Positions 1-12,001 are shown, counted from the first letter of the stretch. The stretch is 64,000 nucleotides of DNA from Pteria penguin (GCA_035048485.1 CM068580.1:52864975-52928974), one strand, 5' to 3'. Translations and numbers: made by a program. The notes: a model not told the origin generated them from the sequence alone.

Positions 1-2200
1 CCACATTCGAACTTGACCTGCATTTTCCCTTTATACATCTATACACCCAATAACAATTTAATCCATCGAACCTTCAAAGAGAAAAAGAGTGGATACTGTC
101 ATTTTTAAGAAATTTTCCTTGTTCAAGGGCATTAACTGTCAAAAATTACCGGACCACACCCCTATTCGAACTTGACCTCCATCTTCCCTTCATTCAAAGA
201 GGAAATGAGCGGAAATTGAATGACGATTGAATGACAGAACAGGGTAACACTATATGCCCCCAGCCATTTCATGGCGGGGTCATAAAAATGTCCATAATGG
301 CCAAATCGCTACAAAACAGAACCCCCCCCTCTTATGTACATTACTGACATATCTGGTTAAACCTTTAGGCTTTCTATTCATGTAGCATCTATATGACGTC
401 AACCTTGGTCACCAACTGTACTACATACAATCAATACCATGTGAAATACCAAAACCTTACTATTACTTACTGTTCAGATATTCTGACTAATGTTAAGCTT
501 CCTGTCATAGACCAATCAATGATGTCCTTGAATGTTTGATTGTAAGAACCTTAATATCAATGTTACCTGATACTGGAGATCACCATTTCCATCATCCAAA
601 AATAATCCTGCAAAATAGGAAGTCTTTCAACAGTGTGTACCTCTTCCGTTAGCCAGACATAAGCCTGTTGCCCCTCACTCACCACGGGGAGGTGGAAGTA
701 GGATTTTGAGCAAGATGTATCTTTTTTTACCTATGAGCAATGGAAAAAAAGATGTATGTTGCATATTTAAGAAAGATAAAAGTAAAATATTTACCTTTGT
801 TTCCTATTCTAAAAGAAAACTTGTAAATCTATTTCAAATGTCAAAATTTTTTTTTATTATTATCTAAAAGGTCCACTATATGGCAGGTGCCCTATAGTAA
901 TCACTCCGTCTGTCGGTATTTCCTTTGACATGTGATAACTTGAGTTTCCTTTGAACAATTTCATAAATTTTATATGTAACAAAGTAACATTTGGATCAAT
1001 GAGAGAGAAGTAGCTTTTCGATTTTGATAATTATCCGAATTGTGTATACTTAGTAATTCTTCTTTTTGCTAATGGTTTTGACACATCAATACTTGGTTCT
1101 GATGTGATAACTCAACCAGAACATACCCTCAGTGAAACCCAAACCTTGTCAGTCTGTCGGACAAGACCAATAAATAAAGTATCCTAATATATTTATATAT
1201 TTATAGTATTTTTTTCTTGGGGGAAAAAAAAAATTATAATACAGTAAAACGCAAGTCAAATGTCAAGGTCTATGTCACTATATCAAGGGTGCTGAAAATA
1301 AGTGATTACCATATCAAATCTGAATAAATTTAATGAAATATATGCATGAAAGCCTTATCCCTTTCAGTAAGAAGGCCATGTCAAAGGGTTTGACAATTAC
1401 AAGTCCCACTGTACCAAATGAAAGCCTTAAATTTGAGGTATTAGTATGTAAAATATGTAAGCCCTATCCTTAATGGTTCAAAAGATAGGTTAACAGTCCA
1501 AGGTAAATGTCACAAGGTCAAAAGTCAAGGTATAAAATAAAGCTCTGATCCTGAGGAATCTATGTGTGAGATAAGAAAATGCTACCTCTTAAGATTAATC
1601 AAAAATACAGCCCAGGTTAAAGTTCTTAAACAGCAAGTCAATGTCCAAAATCTACATTAATAGGTCAGAAGCCATGGTTCCCAAAAGAGAGATTTGATCC
1701 TGTGAAATTCATATGTGAAATATGATGAGTGATCTTTCACTGATTGCTCATATCCAAGTAACAATTAATATTTATGTTAAGAATGGTCAAAGCCTATAAA
1801 AAATCTATTAAAAATACAAGCCCTTTTGATATTCAAAATACAATTTCTGGGTGACCTTCACCTTTCTGAAATAACCTTAGAGGCCTCTGAGACAAATGGT
1901 TTAGGTTAAGAGTTTGGCTATAGCGAGAGACACACTCGTGATTATAAGCTCACCCAAAAGTTTTTGTGGAGCATGCAAAGGGAAGATCAGGTCCAGTCAC
2001 TGAAAAATAAGAGTAACAAGAGCAACGCCAACGTAGCATATACCCCCCCCCTCCTCTGGTTATTTTTGTAATGTGGGCATAACTCACATGACCACATTAG
2101 AGGTTATCTACTCCTCATAATCACCCACAAACAAAATTTTTTCATTCAAAAGTTTGTGTCTTAATGATTAACAGATATGTCACTTGTCTTCATTTAATTT
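1..2200. other. Intergenic sequence with old repeat fragments
   Basis: I see no gene here. The first 250 bases resemble the monomers at 2278-2830: the phrase GAACTTGACCT occurs twice and is followed by AAGAAATTTTC and TTCAAGG words. Around 870-930 is a short CCGTCTGTCGG stretch of the kind found at the head of other repeats in this window. Several GTCAAGGTC-type phrases at 1250-1700 look like further decayed repeat sequence. There is a poly(C) run near 2045. Confidence 0.5.
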
Positions 2201-2277
2201 AGACATCAGTATTAACTGACACAAAACTTAATCAAAACACATATGCCAAAGACAGGTATCTAATTATAACTTATTAG

Positions 2278-2890
2278 CTTGACCTAGATATCCTTAAGAT
2301 GTATTTGTATACCAAATATCAATTCAATATATTTAGCTGTTCCTGAGATAATGAGCAGAAACTGCTAATTTTTTAAAATTTTCTAAGTCCAAGGGGGACA
2401 CTAGCTCTCACAAAAATTATTGAACCATAACCAAATTTGAACTTGACCTAAATATCCTTTAGATGTATCAGTATATCAAACATAAATTCAATATCTTTAT
2501 GGTTCCAGAGATGATGTGCAGAAACTGCTAATTTCAAGAAATTTCCTAAGTCCAAAGGGAAAAACTCTAACAAAAATTATTGAATGATGACCAACTTAAG
2601 ATGTATCTGTATGCTCAATATTGATTTAATATCTCTATCCGTTACTGAGATAATGAGCGGAAACTGCGATTTCGTTAAGAAATTTTCTAAGTTCAAGGGG
2701 GATAACTATGATAAAAGTTATGGAACAATGAGCAAGTTTGAACTTGACCTAGATATCCTTGAGATGTATCCGTATACCAAATATCAATTCAATATCTTTA
2801 TTGGTTCTAGAGATAATGAGTGGAAACTGTAAATGGACGGATCGACCAACTGACAGCAGCAAAGCAATATACCCCTCCTTCTTCGAAGGG
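2278..2890 (+). repeat. Short tandem array of about 150-170 bp monomers
   Basis: The words TTGACCTAGATATCCTT, ACCAAATATCAATTCAATAT and GAGATAATGAGCGGAAACTG recur in the same order at roughly 2278, 2446, 2590 and 2741; the third copy has lost its first part. The array ends in a small hairpin, CCCCTCC and GGGG around TTCGAA at about 2870-2885. An 82-codon open frame at 2584-2832 runs through two monomers and is a by-product of the repeat. The style (tandem core of about 160 bp plus terminal hairpin) resembles bivalve pearl/CvE-type elements; that family call is from general knowledge. Confidence 0.6.
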
Positions 2891-3335
2891 GAGCATAATT
2901 ATCAACTGAATGCATAAATAAAATAACTTTAATTGCTCTATCACTTTCTAAATATTAAAGATTACCACAATTATGAATTCCATTCTCAATCCTATAAATT
3001 TCCTTCTTTTATTTACGTACATTTATAGATCGGTATGTGGACTGTACAAGGAAAGTCCGGTGGGACTAAAGGCCGGACCTAACAAACGTGTCGAACCTAG
3101 CCGAACCTAAGCTTTATTTAAACTACTTTTCAATATATTTAATTGATTTTTATGTTTATTGATGTAATGAGGTCATATCTACTCATTTCTATGCCCAAAA
3201 ATTTGAAATATACCATATTAAAAGAAATATAGCTATATCACTTGTCAAACCTGACGATCAAACATTTCAAGTTGAACTGGGTACCATGTCGAAACTAAGC
3301 TTTATTTAAGCTATTTCTGAATATATTTGTTAATA
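2890..3335. other. Intergenic spacer before the cassette array
   Basis: There is no gene. Two related stretches at about 3090-3140 and 3283-3330 share CTAAGCTTTATTTAA followed by a TTTCAATATATTT-like word, so the spacer contains a diverged direct repeat with about 195 bp between copies. Sequence homologous to a cassette tail begins at about 3336. Confidence 0.4.
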
Positions 3336-3521
3336 AATGTGAGGAAATCTCAGGCCTGCAGTGTGAAAGATGTATGAATGGACTGTATGTATGTGTTAAT
3401 GATAATTCAATTTTTCGCTGTAAAGATTAAGAAATAGAAAAATTAGTATTCGAAACAAATCAATACTTGTATGTTTATTGCCGATTTCTTTCTACTCTTG
3501 TTGTTATAGTTCTACATACAG

Positions 3522-3640
3522 GTTCACCTATAGAGAAGCAGTCAAGGAGTATCAGTGAAGAGGATCTGCAAAGAAGATGACCATCACAGAAAAAAGAAAG
3601 TCTATCTTTACTAATAAGATAAGTTCAAGTGTGTGAGCAA
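3522..3640 (+). pseudogene. Degenerate left-edge B cassette
   Basis: This is the first recognisable B unit. The acceptor is TCTACATACAG rather than TCTATTTACAG. A deletion removes the region encoding the Lys-rich start of the repeat, so the shared frame meets TGA after about a dozen codons. The tail with CATCACAGAAAAAAGAAAG is still present. Decay at the array edge is what unequal exchange with central homogenisation would give. Confidence 0.6.
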
Positions 3641-3811
3641 ATCCTAGGCCAGCAGTGAGGAAGACGCGTGAATGGAGTGTGAATGTGTTTTAAATTCAAT
3701 TTTTCAATGTAAAAATTAAGAAATAGAACCATTATTACACATTCTAATAATTGTTACTTATATATGTATTGCCACATGTTTTCTACACTTTGTCTCCTGT
3801 TTCATTTACAG

Positions 3812-3970
3812 GTCCATTATTTGAAGAACAGATAAGAGGGCCAGTCTAGGAGTATCATCAGTGAAGAGGACATGTCAAGGAGATTCTGCACAAAGACCAG
3901 GAAAGTCTTCTTTCTCTTATCTGTTCAAGAGTGTGAGGAAATCTCAGGCCCGCAGTGTGGAAGATGTGTG
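3812..3970 (+). pseudogene. A cassette with an early stop
   Basis: The head reads ATTATTTGAAG where most A heads have ATTATTCGAAG, so the shared frame has TGA as its fourth codon. Only one 30-bp repeat lies between head and tail. It is an otherwise normal A unit with acceptor TTCATTTACAG. Confidence 0.55.
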
Positions 3971-5626
3971 AAAGGAGTGTATGTATGTGTTAACGATAAT
4001 TCAATTTTTCAAGATCAAAAACCAGAAAATTAGTACTCAAAATAAAAATCAATACTTATATGTTTACTGACAATTTCTTTCTACACTTGTTTTGATAGTT
4101 CTATTTACAGGTACATCTATAGAGGAGCAGACAAGAAGAGGGCCAGTCAAGGAGTACCATCAGTGAAGAGGATCTGCAAAGAAGATGACCATCACAGAAA
4201 AAGGAAAGTCTATCTTTACTAATAAGATAAGTTCAAGTGTGTGAGTAAAGTCCAGGCCAGCAGTGAGAAAGACGTGTGAATGGAGTGTGAATGTGTTTTA
4301 AATTCAATTTTTCAATGTTAAAAATAAGAAATAGAAATATTATTACACATTCTAATAATTGTTACTTATATATCTATTGCCACATCTTTTCTACACCTTG
4401 TCTCCTGTTTCATTTACAGGTCCATTATTCAAAGAACAGATAAGAGGGCCAGTCTAGGAGTATCATCAGTAAAGAAGGCCAGTCAAGGAGTACCAGCAGT
4501 GAAGAGGACCAGTCAAGGAGTACCAGCAGTGAAGAGGACCAGTCAAGGAGATTCTGCACAAAGACCAGGAAAGTCTTCTTTCTATTATCTGTTCACGAGT
4601 GTGAGGAAATCTCAGGCCCGCAGTGTGGAAGATGTGTAAATGGAGTGTATGTATGTGTTAACGATAATTCAATTTTACAAGATCAAGAACCAGAAACTTA
4701 GTACTCAAAATCAAACTCAATAATTGTATGTTTATTGACCATTGCTTTCTACACTTCTTTTGATAGTTCTATTTACAGGTACATCTATAGAGGAGCAGAC
4801 AAGAAGAGGGCCAGTCAAGGAGTACCATCATTGAAGAGGATCTGCAAAGAAGATGACCATCACAGAAAAAGGAAAGTCTATCTTTACTAATAAGATAAGT
4901 TCAAGTGTGTGAGCAAATCCTAGGCCAGCAGTGAGGAAGATGTATAAATGGAGTGTGAATGTGTTTTAAATTCAATTTTTCAATGTTAAAAATAAGAAAT
5001 AGAAACATTATTACACATTCTAATAATTGTTACTTATATATCTATTGCCACATGTTTTCTACACTTTGTCTCCTGTTTCATTTACAGGTCCATTATTCAA
5101 AGAACAGATAAGAGGGCCAGTCTAGGAGTATCATCAGTAAAGAAGGCCAGTCAAGGAGTACCAGCAGTGAAGAGGACCAGTCAATGAGTACCATCAGTGA
5201 AGAGGACATGTCAAGGAGATTCTGCACAAAGACCAGGAAAGTCTTCTTTCTATTATCTGTTCACGAGTGTGAGGAAATCTCAGGCCCGTAGTATGTAAGA
5301 TGTGTAAATGGAGTGTATGTACGTGTTAACGATAATTCAATTTTTCAAGATCAAGAACCAGAAAATTAGTACTCAAAATCAAAATCAATCCTTGTATGTT
5401 TACTGACCATTGCTTTCTACACTTGTTTTGATAGTTCTATTTACAGGTACATCTATAGAGGAGCAGACAAGAAGAGGGCCAGTCAAGGAGTACCATCAGT
5501 GAAGAGGATCTGCAAAGAAGATGACCATCACAGAAAAAGGAAAGTCTATCTTTACTAATAAGATAAATTCAAGTGTGTGAGAAAAGCCCAGGCCTACAGT
5601 GTGAAAGACGTGTGAATGGAGTGTGA

Positions 5627-5998
5627 ATGTGTTTTAAATTCAATTTTTCAATGTTAAGAATAAGAAATAGAAATATTATTACACATAATAATAATCATTG
5701 TTACTTATATATCTATTGCCACATGTTTTCTGCACTTGTCTCCTGTTCCAGTCTAGCAGTATCATCAGTGAAGAGGGCCAGTCACGGAGTACCAGCAGTG
5801 AAGAGGACCAGTCAAGGAGTGCCATCAGTGAAGAGGGCCAGTCAAGGAGTACCAGCAGTGAAGAGGACCAGTCAAGGAGTACCATCAGTGAAGAGGACAT
5901 GTCAAGGAGATTCTGCACAAAGACCAGGAAAGTCTTCTTTCTATTATCTGTTAACGAGTGTGAGGAAATCCCAGGCCCGTAGTATGGAAGATGTGTGA
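5627..5998 (+). CDS. C-type read-through ORF, 123 codons
   Basis: The open frame starts in the intron-like half, passes through the C acceptor (TGTTCCAG at 5744-5751) without a stop, continues through five KR-delimited repeats and ends with the SQARSMEDV tail. The segment just before the repeats is hydrophobic (IYCHMFSALVSCSSLAVSS). If translated unspliced it would look like a small secreted precursor: weak leader, then peptides cut at Lys-Arg. Alternatively the front half is intron and only the part from 5752 is exon. I do not recognise a homologue. Confidence 0.3.
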   Translation: MCFKFNFSMLRIRNRNIITHNNNHCYLYIYCHMFSALVSCSSLAVSSVKRASHGVPAVKRTSQGVPSVKRASQGVPAVKRTSQGVPSVKRTCQGDSAQRPGKSSFYYLLTSVRKSQARSMEDV

Positions 5999-6446
5999 AT
6001 GGAGTGTATGTATGTGTTAACGATAATTCAATTTTTCAAGATCAAGAACCAGAAAATTAGTACTCAAAATAAAACTCAATACTTGTATGTTTACTGACAA
6101 TTTCTTTCTACACTTGTTTTGATAGTTCTATTTACAGGTACATCTATAGAGGAGCAGACAAGAAGAGGGCCAGTCAAGGAGTACCATCATTCAAGAGGAT
6201 CTGCAAAGAAGATGACCATCACAGAAAAAAGAAAGTCTATCTTTACTAATAAGATAAGTTCAAGTGTGTGAGCAAATCCTAGGCCAGCAGTGAGGAAGAT
6301 GTATAAATGGCGTGTGAATATGTTTTAAATTCAATTTTTCAATGTTAAAAATAAGAAATAGAAACATAATTACACATTCTAATAATTGTTACTTATATAT
6401 CTATTGCCACATGTTTTCTACACTTTGTCACCTGTTTCATTTACAG

Positions 6447-6680
6447 GTCCATTATTCGAAGAACAGATAAGAGGGCCACTCTAGGAGTATCATCAGTAAA
6501 GAAGGCCAGTCAAGGAGTACCAGCACTAAAGAGGGCCAGTCCATTATTTGAAGAACAGATAAGAGGGCCAGTCTAGGAGTATCATCAGTGAAGAGGACAT
6601 GTCAAGGAGATTCTGCACAAAGACCAGGAAAGTCTTCTTTTAATTATCTGTAAACGAGTGTGAGGAAATCCTAGGCCCGT
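6447..6680 (+). pseudogene. A cassette with internal duplication of its own head
   Basis: After about 90 bases the A head starts again inside the exon (CCATTATTTGAAGAACAG at about 6541), preceded by GGGCCAGT instead of an acceptor. The inner copy brings the TTTGAAG stop variant seen in the cassette at 3812. This looks like an unequal exchange inside the minisatellite between two different A units. Confidence 0.6.
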
Positions 6681-7006
6681 AGTATGGAAGATGTGTGAAT
6701 GGAGTGTATGTATGTGTTAACGATAATTCAATTTTTCAAGATCAAGAACCAGAAAATTAGTACTCAAAATAAAAATCAATACTTTTATGTTTATTGACCA
6801 TTGCTTTCTACACTTGTTTTGATAGTTCTATTTACAGGTCCATCTATAGAGGAGCAGACAAGAAGAGAGCCAGTCAAGGAGTACCATCAGTGAAGAGGAT
6901 CTGCAAAGAAGATGACCATCACAGAAAAAGGAAAGTCTATCTTTACTAATAAGATAAATTCAAGTGTGTGAGCAAAGCCCAGGCCTACAGTGAGAAAGAC
7001 GTGTGA

Positions 7007-7381
7007 ATGGAGTGTGAATGTGTTTTAAATTCAATGTTAAAAATAAGAAATAGAAATATCATTACACATAATAATAATCATCGTTACTTATATATCTATT
7101 GCCACATGTTTTCTGCACTTGTCTCCTGTTCCAGTCAAGCGGTATCATCAGTGAAGAGGGCCAGTCAAGGAGTACCAACAGTGAAAAGGACCAGTCAAGG
7201 AGTGCCATCAGTGAAGAGGGCCAGTCAAGGAGTACCAGAAGTGAAGAGGACCAGTCAAGGAGTACCAGAAGTGAAGAGGACATGTCAAGGAGATTCTGCA
7301 CAAAGACCAGGAAAGTCTTCTTTCTATTATCTGTTCACGAGTGTGAGGAAATCCCAGGCCCGTAGTATGGAAGATGTGTGA
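7007..7381 (+). CDS. C-type read-through ORF, 124 codons
   Basis: It begins at ATG with MECECVLNSMLKIRNRN, made possible by loss of 8 bases (TTTTTCAA) that in the longer version put a stop in this frame. It then has the hydrophobic IYCHMFSALVSCSS segment, five Lys-Arg-terminated repeats (variants SQGVPTV, SQGVPSV, SQGVPEV) and the long tail ending in SMEDV. Same alternatives as the other C units: unspliced precursor or an alternative last exon starting at 7135. Confidence 0.3.
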   Translation: MECECVLNSMLKIRNRNIITHNNNHRYLYIYCHMFSALVSCSSQAVSSVKRASQGVPTVKRTSQGVPSVKRASQGVPEVKRTSQGVPEVKRTCQGDSAQRPGKSSFYYLFTSVRKSQARSMEDV

Positions 7382-7689
7382 ATGGAGTGTATGTACGTGT
7401 TAACGATAATTCAATTTTTCAAGATCAAGAACCAGAAAATTAGTACTCAAAATAAAACTCAATACTTGTATGTTTACTGACAATTTCTTTCTACACTTGT
7501 TTTGATAGTTCTGTTTACAGGTACATCTATAGAGGAGCAGACAAGAAGAGGGCCAGTCAAGGAGTACCATCAGTGAAGAGGATCTGCAAAGAAGATGACC
7601 ATCACAGAAAAAGGAAAGTCTATCTTTACTAATAAGATAAATTCAAGTGTGTGAGCAAAGCCCAGGCCAACAGTGAGAAAGACGTGTGA

Positions 7690-7923
7690 ATGGAGTGTGA
7701 ATGTGTTTTAAATTCAATGTTAAAAATAAGAAATAGAAATATCATTACACATAATAATAATCATCGTTACTTATATATCTATTGCCACATGTTTTCTGCA
7801 CTTATCTCCTGTTCCAGTCTAGCAGTATCATCAGTGAAGAGGGCCAGTCAAGGAGTACCAGAAGTGAAGAGGATCTGCAAAGAAGATGACCATCACAGAA
7901 AAAGGAAAGTCTATCTTTACTAA
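7690..7923 (+). CDS. Hybrid cassette, C head with B tail, 77 codons
   Basis: The C leader, C acceptor and two VKR repeats are joined directly to the B tail ICKEDDHHRKRKVYLY-stop. All other C heads except the one at 8619 carry the long tail. The join lies inside the shared minisatellite, as expected if recombination between a C exon and the next B exon deleted the C tail, the intron and the B head. The reading frame is kept because the repeat length is a multiple of three. Confidence 0.4.
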   Translation: MECECVLNSMLKIRNRNIITHNNNHRYLYIYCHMFSALISCSSLAVSSVKRASQGVPEVKRICKEDDHHRKRKVYLY

Positions 7924-8618
7924 TAAGATAAGTTCAAGTGTGTGAGCAAATCCTAGGCCAGCAGTGAGGAAGATGTATAAATGGAGTGTGAATGTGTTTT
8001 AAATTCAATTTTTCAATGTAAAAATTAAGAAATAGAACCATTATTACACATTCTAATAATTGTTACTTATATATGTATTGCCACATGTTTTCTACACTTT
8101 GTCTCCTGTTTCATTTACAGGTCCATTATTCGAAGAACAGATAAGAGGGCCAGTCTAGGAGGATCATCAGTAAAGAAGGCCAGTCAAGGAGTACCAGCAG
8201 TGAAGAGGACATGTCAAGGAGATTCTGCATAAAGACCAGGAAAGTCTTCTTTCTATTATCTGTTCACGAGTGTGAGGAAATCCCAGGCCCGTAGTATGGA
8301 AGATGTGTGAATGGAGTGTATGTACGTGTTAACGATAATTCAATTTTTCAAGATCAAGAACCAGAAAATTAGTACTCAAAATAAAACTCAATACTTGTAT
8401 GTTTACTGACAATTTCTTTCTACACTTGTTTTGATAGTTCTGTTTACAGGTACATCTATAGAGGAACAGACAAGAAGAGGGCCAGTCAAGGAGTACCATC
8501 AGTGAAGAGGATCTGCAAAGAAGATGACCATCACAGAAAAAGGAAAGTCTATCTTTACTAATAAGATAAATTCAAGTGTGTGAGCAAAGCCCAGGCCAAC
8601 AGTGAGAAAGACGTGTGA

Positions 8619-8882
8619 ATGGAGTGTGAATGTGTTTTAAATTCAATGTTAAAAATAAGAAATAGAAATATCATTACACATAATAATAATCATCGTTACT
8701 TATATATCTATTGCCACATGTTTTCTGCACTTATCTCCTGTTCCAGTCTAGCAGTATCATCAGTGAAGAGGGCCAGTCAAGGAGTACCAGAAGTGAAGAG
8801 GACCAGTCAAGGAGTACCATCAGTGAAGAGGATCTGCAAAGAAGATGACCATCACAGAAAAAGGAAAGTCTATCTTTACTAA
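8619..8882 (+). CDS. Second hybrid cassette, C head with B tail, 87 codons
   Basis: It has the same structure as the hybrid at 7690 but with one extra 30-bp repeat (ten more codons). The two lie 929 bp apart inside a duplicated block that also contains one A and one B unit, so the hybrid was made once and then copied, with repeat gain or loss afterwards. Confidence 0.4.
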   Translation: MECECVLNSMLKIRNRNIITHNNNHRYLYIYCHMFSALISCSSLAVSSVKRASQGVPEVKRTSQGVPSVKRICKEDDHHRKRKVYLY

Positions 8883-9607
8883 TAAGATAAGTTCAAGTGT
8901 GTGAGCAAATCCTAGGCCAGCAGTGAGGAAGATGTATAAATGGAGTGTGAATGTGTTTTAAATTCAATTTTTCAATGTTAAAAATAAGAAATAGAAACAT
9001 TATTACACATTCTAATAATTGTTACTTATATATCTATTGCCACATGTTTTCTACACTTTGTCTCCTGTTTCATTTACAGGTCCATTATTCGAAGAACAGA
9101 TAAGAGGGCCAGTCTAGGAGGATCATCAGTAAAGAAGGCCAGTCAAGGAGTACCAGCAGTGAAGAGGACCAGTCAAGGAGTACCATCAGTGAAGAGGACA
9201 TGTCAAGGAGATTCTGCACAAAGACCAGGAAAGTCTTCTTTCTATTATCTGTTCAAGAGTGTGAGGAAATCCTAGGCCCGTAGTATGGAAGATGTGTGAA
9301 TGGAGTGTATGTATGTGTTAACGATAATTCAATTTTTCAAGATCAAGAACCAGAAAATTAGTACTCAAAATAAAAATCAATACTTCTATGTTTATTGACC
9401 ATTGCTTTCTACACTTCTTTTGATAGTTCTATTTACAGGTCCATCTATAGAGGAGCAGACAAGAAGAGGACCAGTCAAGGAGTACCATCAGTGAAGAGGA
9501 TCTGCAAAGAAGATGACCATCACACAAAAAGGAAAGTCTATCTTTACTATTAAGATAAATTCAAGTGTGTGAGCAAAGCCCAGGCCTACAGTGAGAAAGA
9601 CATGTGA

Positions 9608-9982
9608 ATGGAGTGTGAATGTGTTTTAAATTCAATGTTAAAAATAAGAAATAGAAATATCATTACACATAATAATAATCCTCGTTACTTATATATCTAT
9701 TGCCACATGTTTTCTGCACTTGTCTCCTGTTCCAGTCTAGCAGTATCATCAGTGAAGAGGGCCAGTCAAGGAGTACCAGCAGTGAACAGGACCAGTCAAG
9801 GAGTGCCAGCAGTGAAGAGGGCTAGTCAAGGAGTACCATCAGTGAAGAGGACCAGTCAAGGAGTACCATCAGTGAAGAGGACATGTCAAGGAGATTCTGC
9901 ACAAAGACCAGGAAAGTCTTCTTTCTATTATCTGTTCAAGAGTGTGAGGAAATCTCAGGCCCGCAGTGTGGAAGATGTGTGA
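9608..9982 (+). CDS. C-type read-through ORF, 124 codons (copy 1 of an identical pair)
   Basis: Leader MECECVLNSMLKIRNRN, hydrophobic IYCHMFSALVSCSS, five repeats (one with VNR in place of VKR), and the long tail ending SVEDV. The predicted protein is identical to that at 11627-12001, 2019 bp downstream, showing very recent duplication. The exon-only alternative starts at 9736. Confidence 0.35.
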   Translation: MECECVLNSMLKIRNRNIITHNNNPRYLYIYCHMFSALVSCSSLAVSSVKRASQGVPAVNRTSQGVPAVKRASQGVPSVKRTSQGVPSVKRTCQGDSAQRPGKSSFYYLFKSVRKSQARSVEDV

Positions 9983-10121
9983 ATGGAGTGTATGTATGTG
10001 TTAACGATAATTCAATTTTTCAAGATCAAGAACCAGAAAATTAGTACTCAAAATAAAACTCAATACTTGTATGTTCACTGACACTTTCTTTCTACACTTG
10101 TTTTGATATTTCTATTTACAG

Positions 10122-10233
10122 GTACATCTATAGAGGAGCAGACAAGAAGAGGGCCAGTCAAGGAGTACCATCAGTGAAGAGGATCTGCAAAGAAGATGAC
10201 CATCACAGGAAAAGGAAAGTCTATCTTTACTAA
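10122..10233 (+). other. Representative B cassette exon
   Basis: Acceptor TCTATTTACAG at 10111-10121 is preceded by a pyrimidine-rich tract. Reading after one base gives YIYRGADKKR, one decapeptide ASQGVPSVKR, then ICKEDDHHRKRKVYLY and TAA: 36 residues. Most B units encode essentially this peptide and differ mainly in the first codon (Tyr or Ser). The tail is strongly basic. I see no good donor before the stop, so B would act as a last exon or not be used. No AATAAA follows within the unit. Confidence 0.45.
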
Positions 10234-11098
10234 TAAGATAAGTTCAAGTGTGTGAGCAAATCCTAGGCCAGCAGTGAGAAATACGTATGAATGGAGTGTG
10301 AATGTGTTTTAAATTCAATTTTTCAATGTTAAAAATAAGAAATAGATACATTATTACACATTATAATAATTGTTACTTATATATCTATTGCCACATGTTT
10401 ACTACACTTTGTCACCTGTTTCATTTACAGGTCCATTATTCAAAGAACAGATAAGAGGGCCAGTCTAGGAGCATCATCAGTAAAGAAGGCCAGTCAAGGA
10501 GTACCAGCAGTGAAGAGGACCAGTCAATGAGTACCATCAGTGAAGAGGACATGTCAAGGAGATTCTGCACAAAGACCAGGAAAGTCTTCTTTCTATTATC
10601 TGTTCACGAGTGTGAGGAAATCCCAGGCCCGTAGTATGGAAGATGTGTGAATGGAGTGTATGTATGTGTTAACGATAATTCAATTTTTCAAGATCAAGAA
10701 CCAGAAAATTAGTACTCAAAATAAAACTCAATACTTGTATGTTTACTGACAATTTCTTTCTACACTTGTTTTGATAGTTCTATTTACAGGTACATCAATA
10801 GAGGAGCAGACAAGAAGAGGGCCAGTCAAGGAGTACCATCAGTGAAGAGGATCTGCAAAGAAGATGACCATCACAGAAAAAGGAAAGTCTATCTTTACTA
10901 ATAAGATAAGTTCAAGTGTGTGAGCAAATCCTAGGCCAGCAGTGAGGAAGATGCATAAATGGAGTGTGAATGTGTTTTAAATTCAATTTTTCAATGTTAA
11001 AAATAAGAAATAGAAACATTATTACACATTCTAATAATTGTTACTTATATATCTATTGCCACATGTTTTCTACACTTTGTCTCCTGTTTCATTTACAG

Positions 11099-11294
11099 GT
11101 CCATTATTCGAAGAACAGATAAGAGGGCCAGTCTAGGAGTATCATCAGTAAAGAAGGCCAGTCAAGGAGTACCAGCAGTGAAGAAGACCAGTCAAGGAGT
11201 ACCATCAGTGAAGAGGACATGTCAAGGAGATTCTGCACAAAGACCAGGAAAGTCTTCTTTCTATTATCTGTTCAAGAGTGTGAGGAAATCCTAG
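11099..11294 (+). other. Representative A cassette exon
   Basis: Acceptor TTCATTTACAG is preceded by TACACTTTGTCTCCTGT. After one base the frame reads SIIRRTDKR, then repeats ending VKK, VKK and VKR, then TCQGDSAQRPGKSSFYYL, FKSVRKS and TAG: 64 residues. Other A units have TCTCAG or TCCCAG in place of TCCTAG and run nine codons further to EDV-stop. AATAAA lies about 90 bases after the stop within TACTCAAAATAAA, so a 3' end is conceivable. Confidence 0.45.
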
Positions 11295-11626
11295 GCCCGT
11301 AGTATGGAAGATGTGTGAATGGAGTTTATGTATGTGTTAATGATAATTCAATTTTTCAAGATCAAGAACCAGAAAATTAGTACTCAAAATAAAAATCAAT
11401 ACTTGTATGTTTATTGACCATTGCTTTCTACACTTGTTTTGATAGTTCTATTTACAGGTCCATCTATAGAGGAGCAGACAAGAAGAGGACCAGTCAAGGA
11501 GTACCATCAGTGAAGAGGATCTGCAAAGAAGATGACCATCACAGAAAAAGGAAAGTCTATCTTTACTATTAAGATAAATTCAAGTGTGTGAGCAAAGCCC
11601 AGGCCTACAGTGAGAAAGACATGTGA

Positions 11627-12001
11627 ATGGAGTGTGAATGTGTTTTAAATTCAATGTTAAAAATAAGAAATAGAAATATCATTACACATAATAATAATCC
11701 TCGTTACTTATATATCTATTGCCACATGTTTTCTGCACTTGTCTCCTGTTCCAGTCTAGCAGTATCATCAGTGAAGAGGGCCAGTCAAGGAGTACCAGCA
11801 GTGAACAGGACCAGTCAAGGAGTGCCAGCAGTGAAGAGGGCTAGTCAAGGAGTACCATCAGTGAAGAGGACCAGTCAAGGAGTACCATCAGTGAAGAGGA
11901 CATGTCAAGGAGATTCTGCACAAAGACCAGGAAAGTCTTCTTTCTATTATCTGTTCAAGAGTGTGAGGAAATCTCAGGCCCGCAGTGTGGAAGATGTGTG
12001 A
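11627..12001 (+). CDS. C-type read-through ORF, 124 codons (copy 2 of an identical pair)
   Basis: The predicted protein is identical to the ORF at 9608-9982. Introns and exons are almost identical too, so the whole 2-kb block moved together. Structure: leader with IYCHMFSALVSCSS, five KR or NR-terminated decapeptides, Cys-containing tail. Function unknown. Confidence 0.35.
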   Translation: MECECVLNSMLKIRNRNIITHNNNPRYLYIYCHMFSALVSCSSLAVSSVKRASQGVPAVNRTSQGVPAVKRASQGVPSVKRTSQGVPSVKRTCQGDSAQRPGKSSFYYLFKSVRKSQARSVEDV

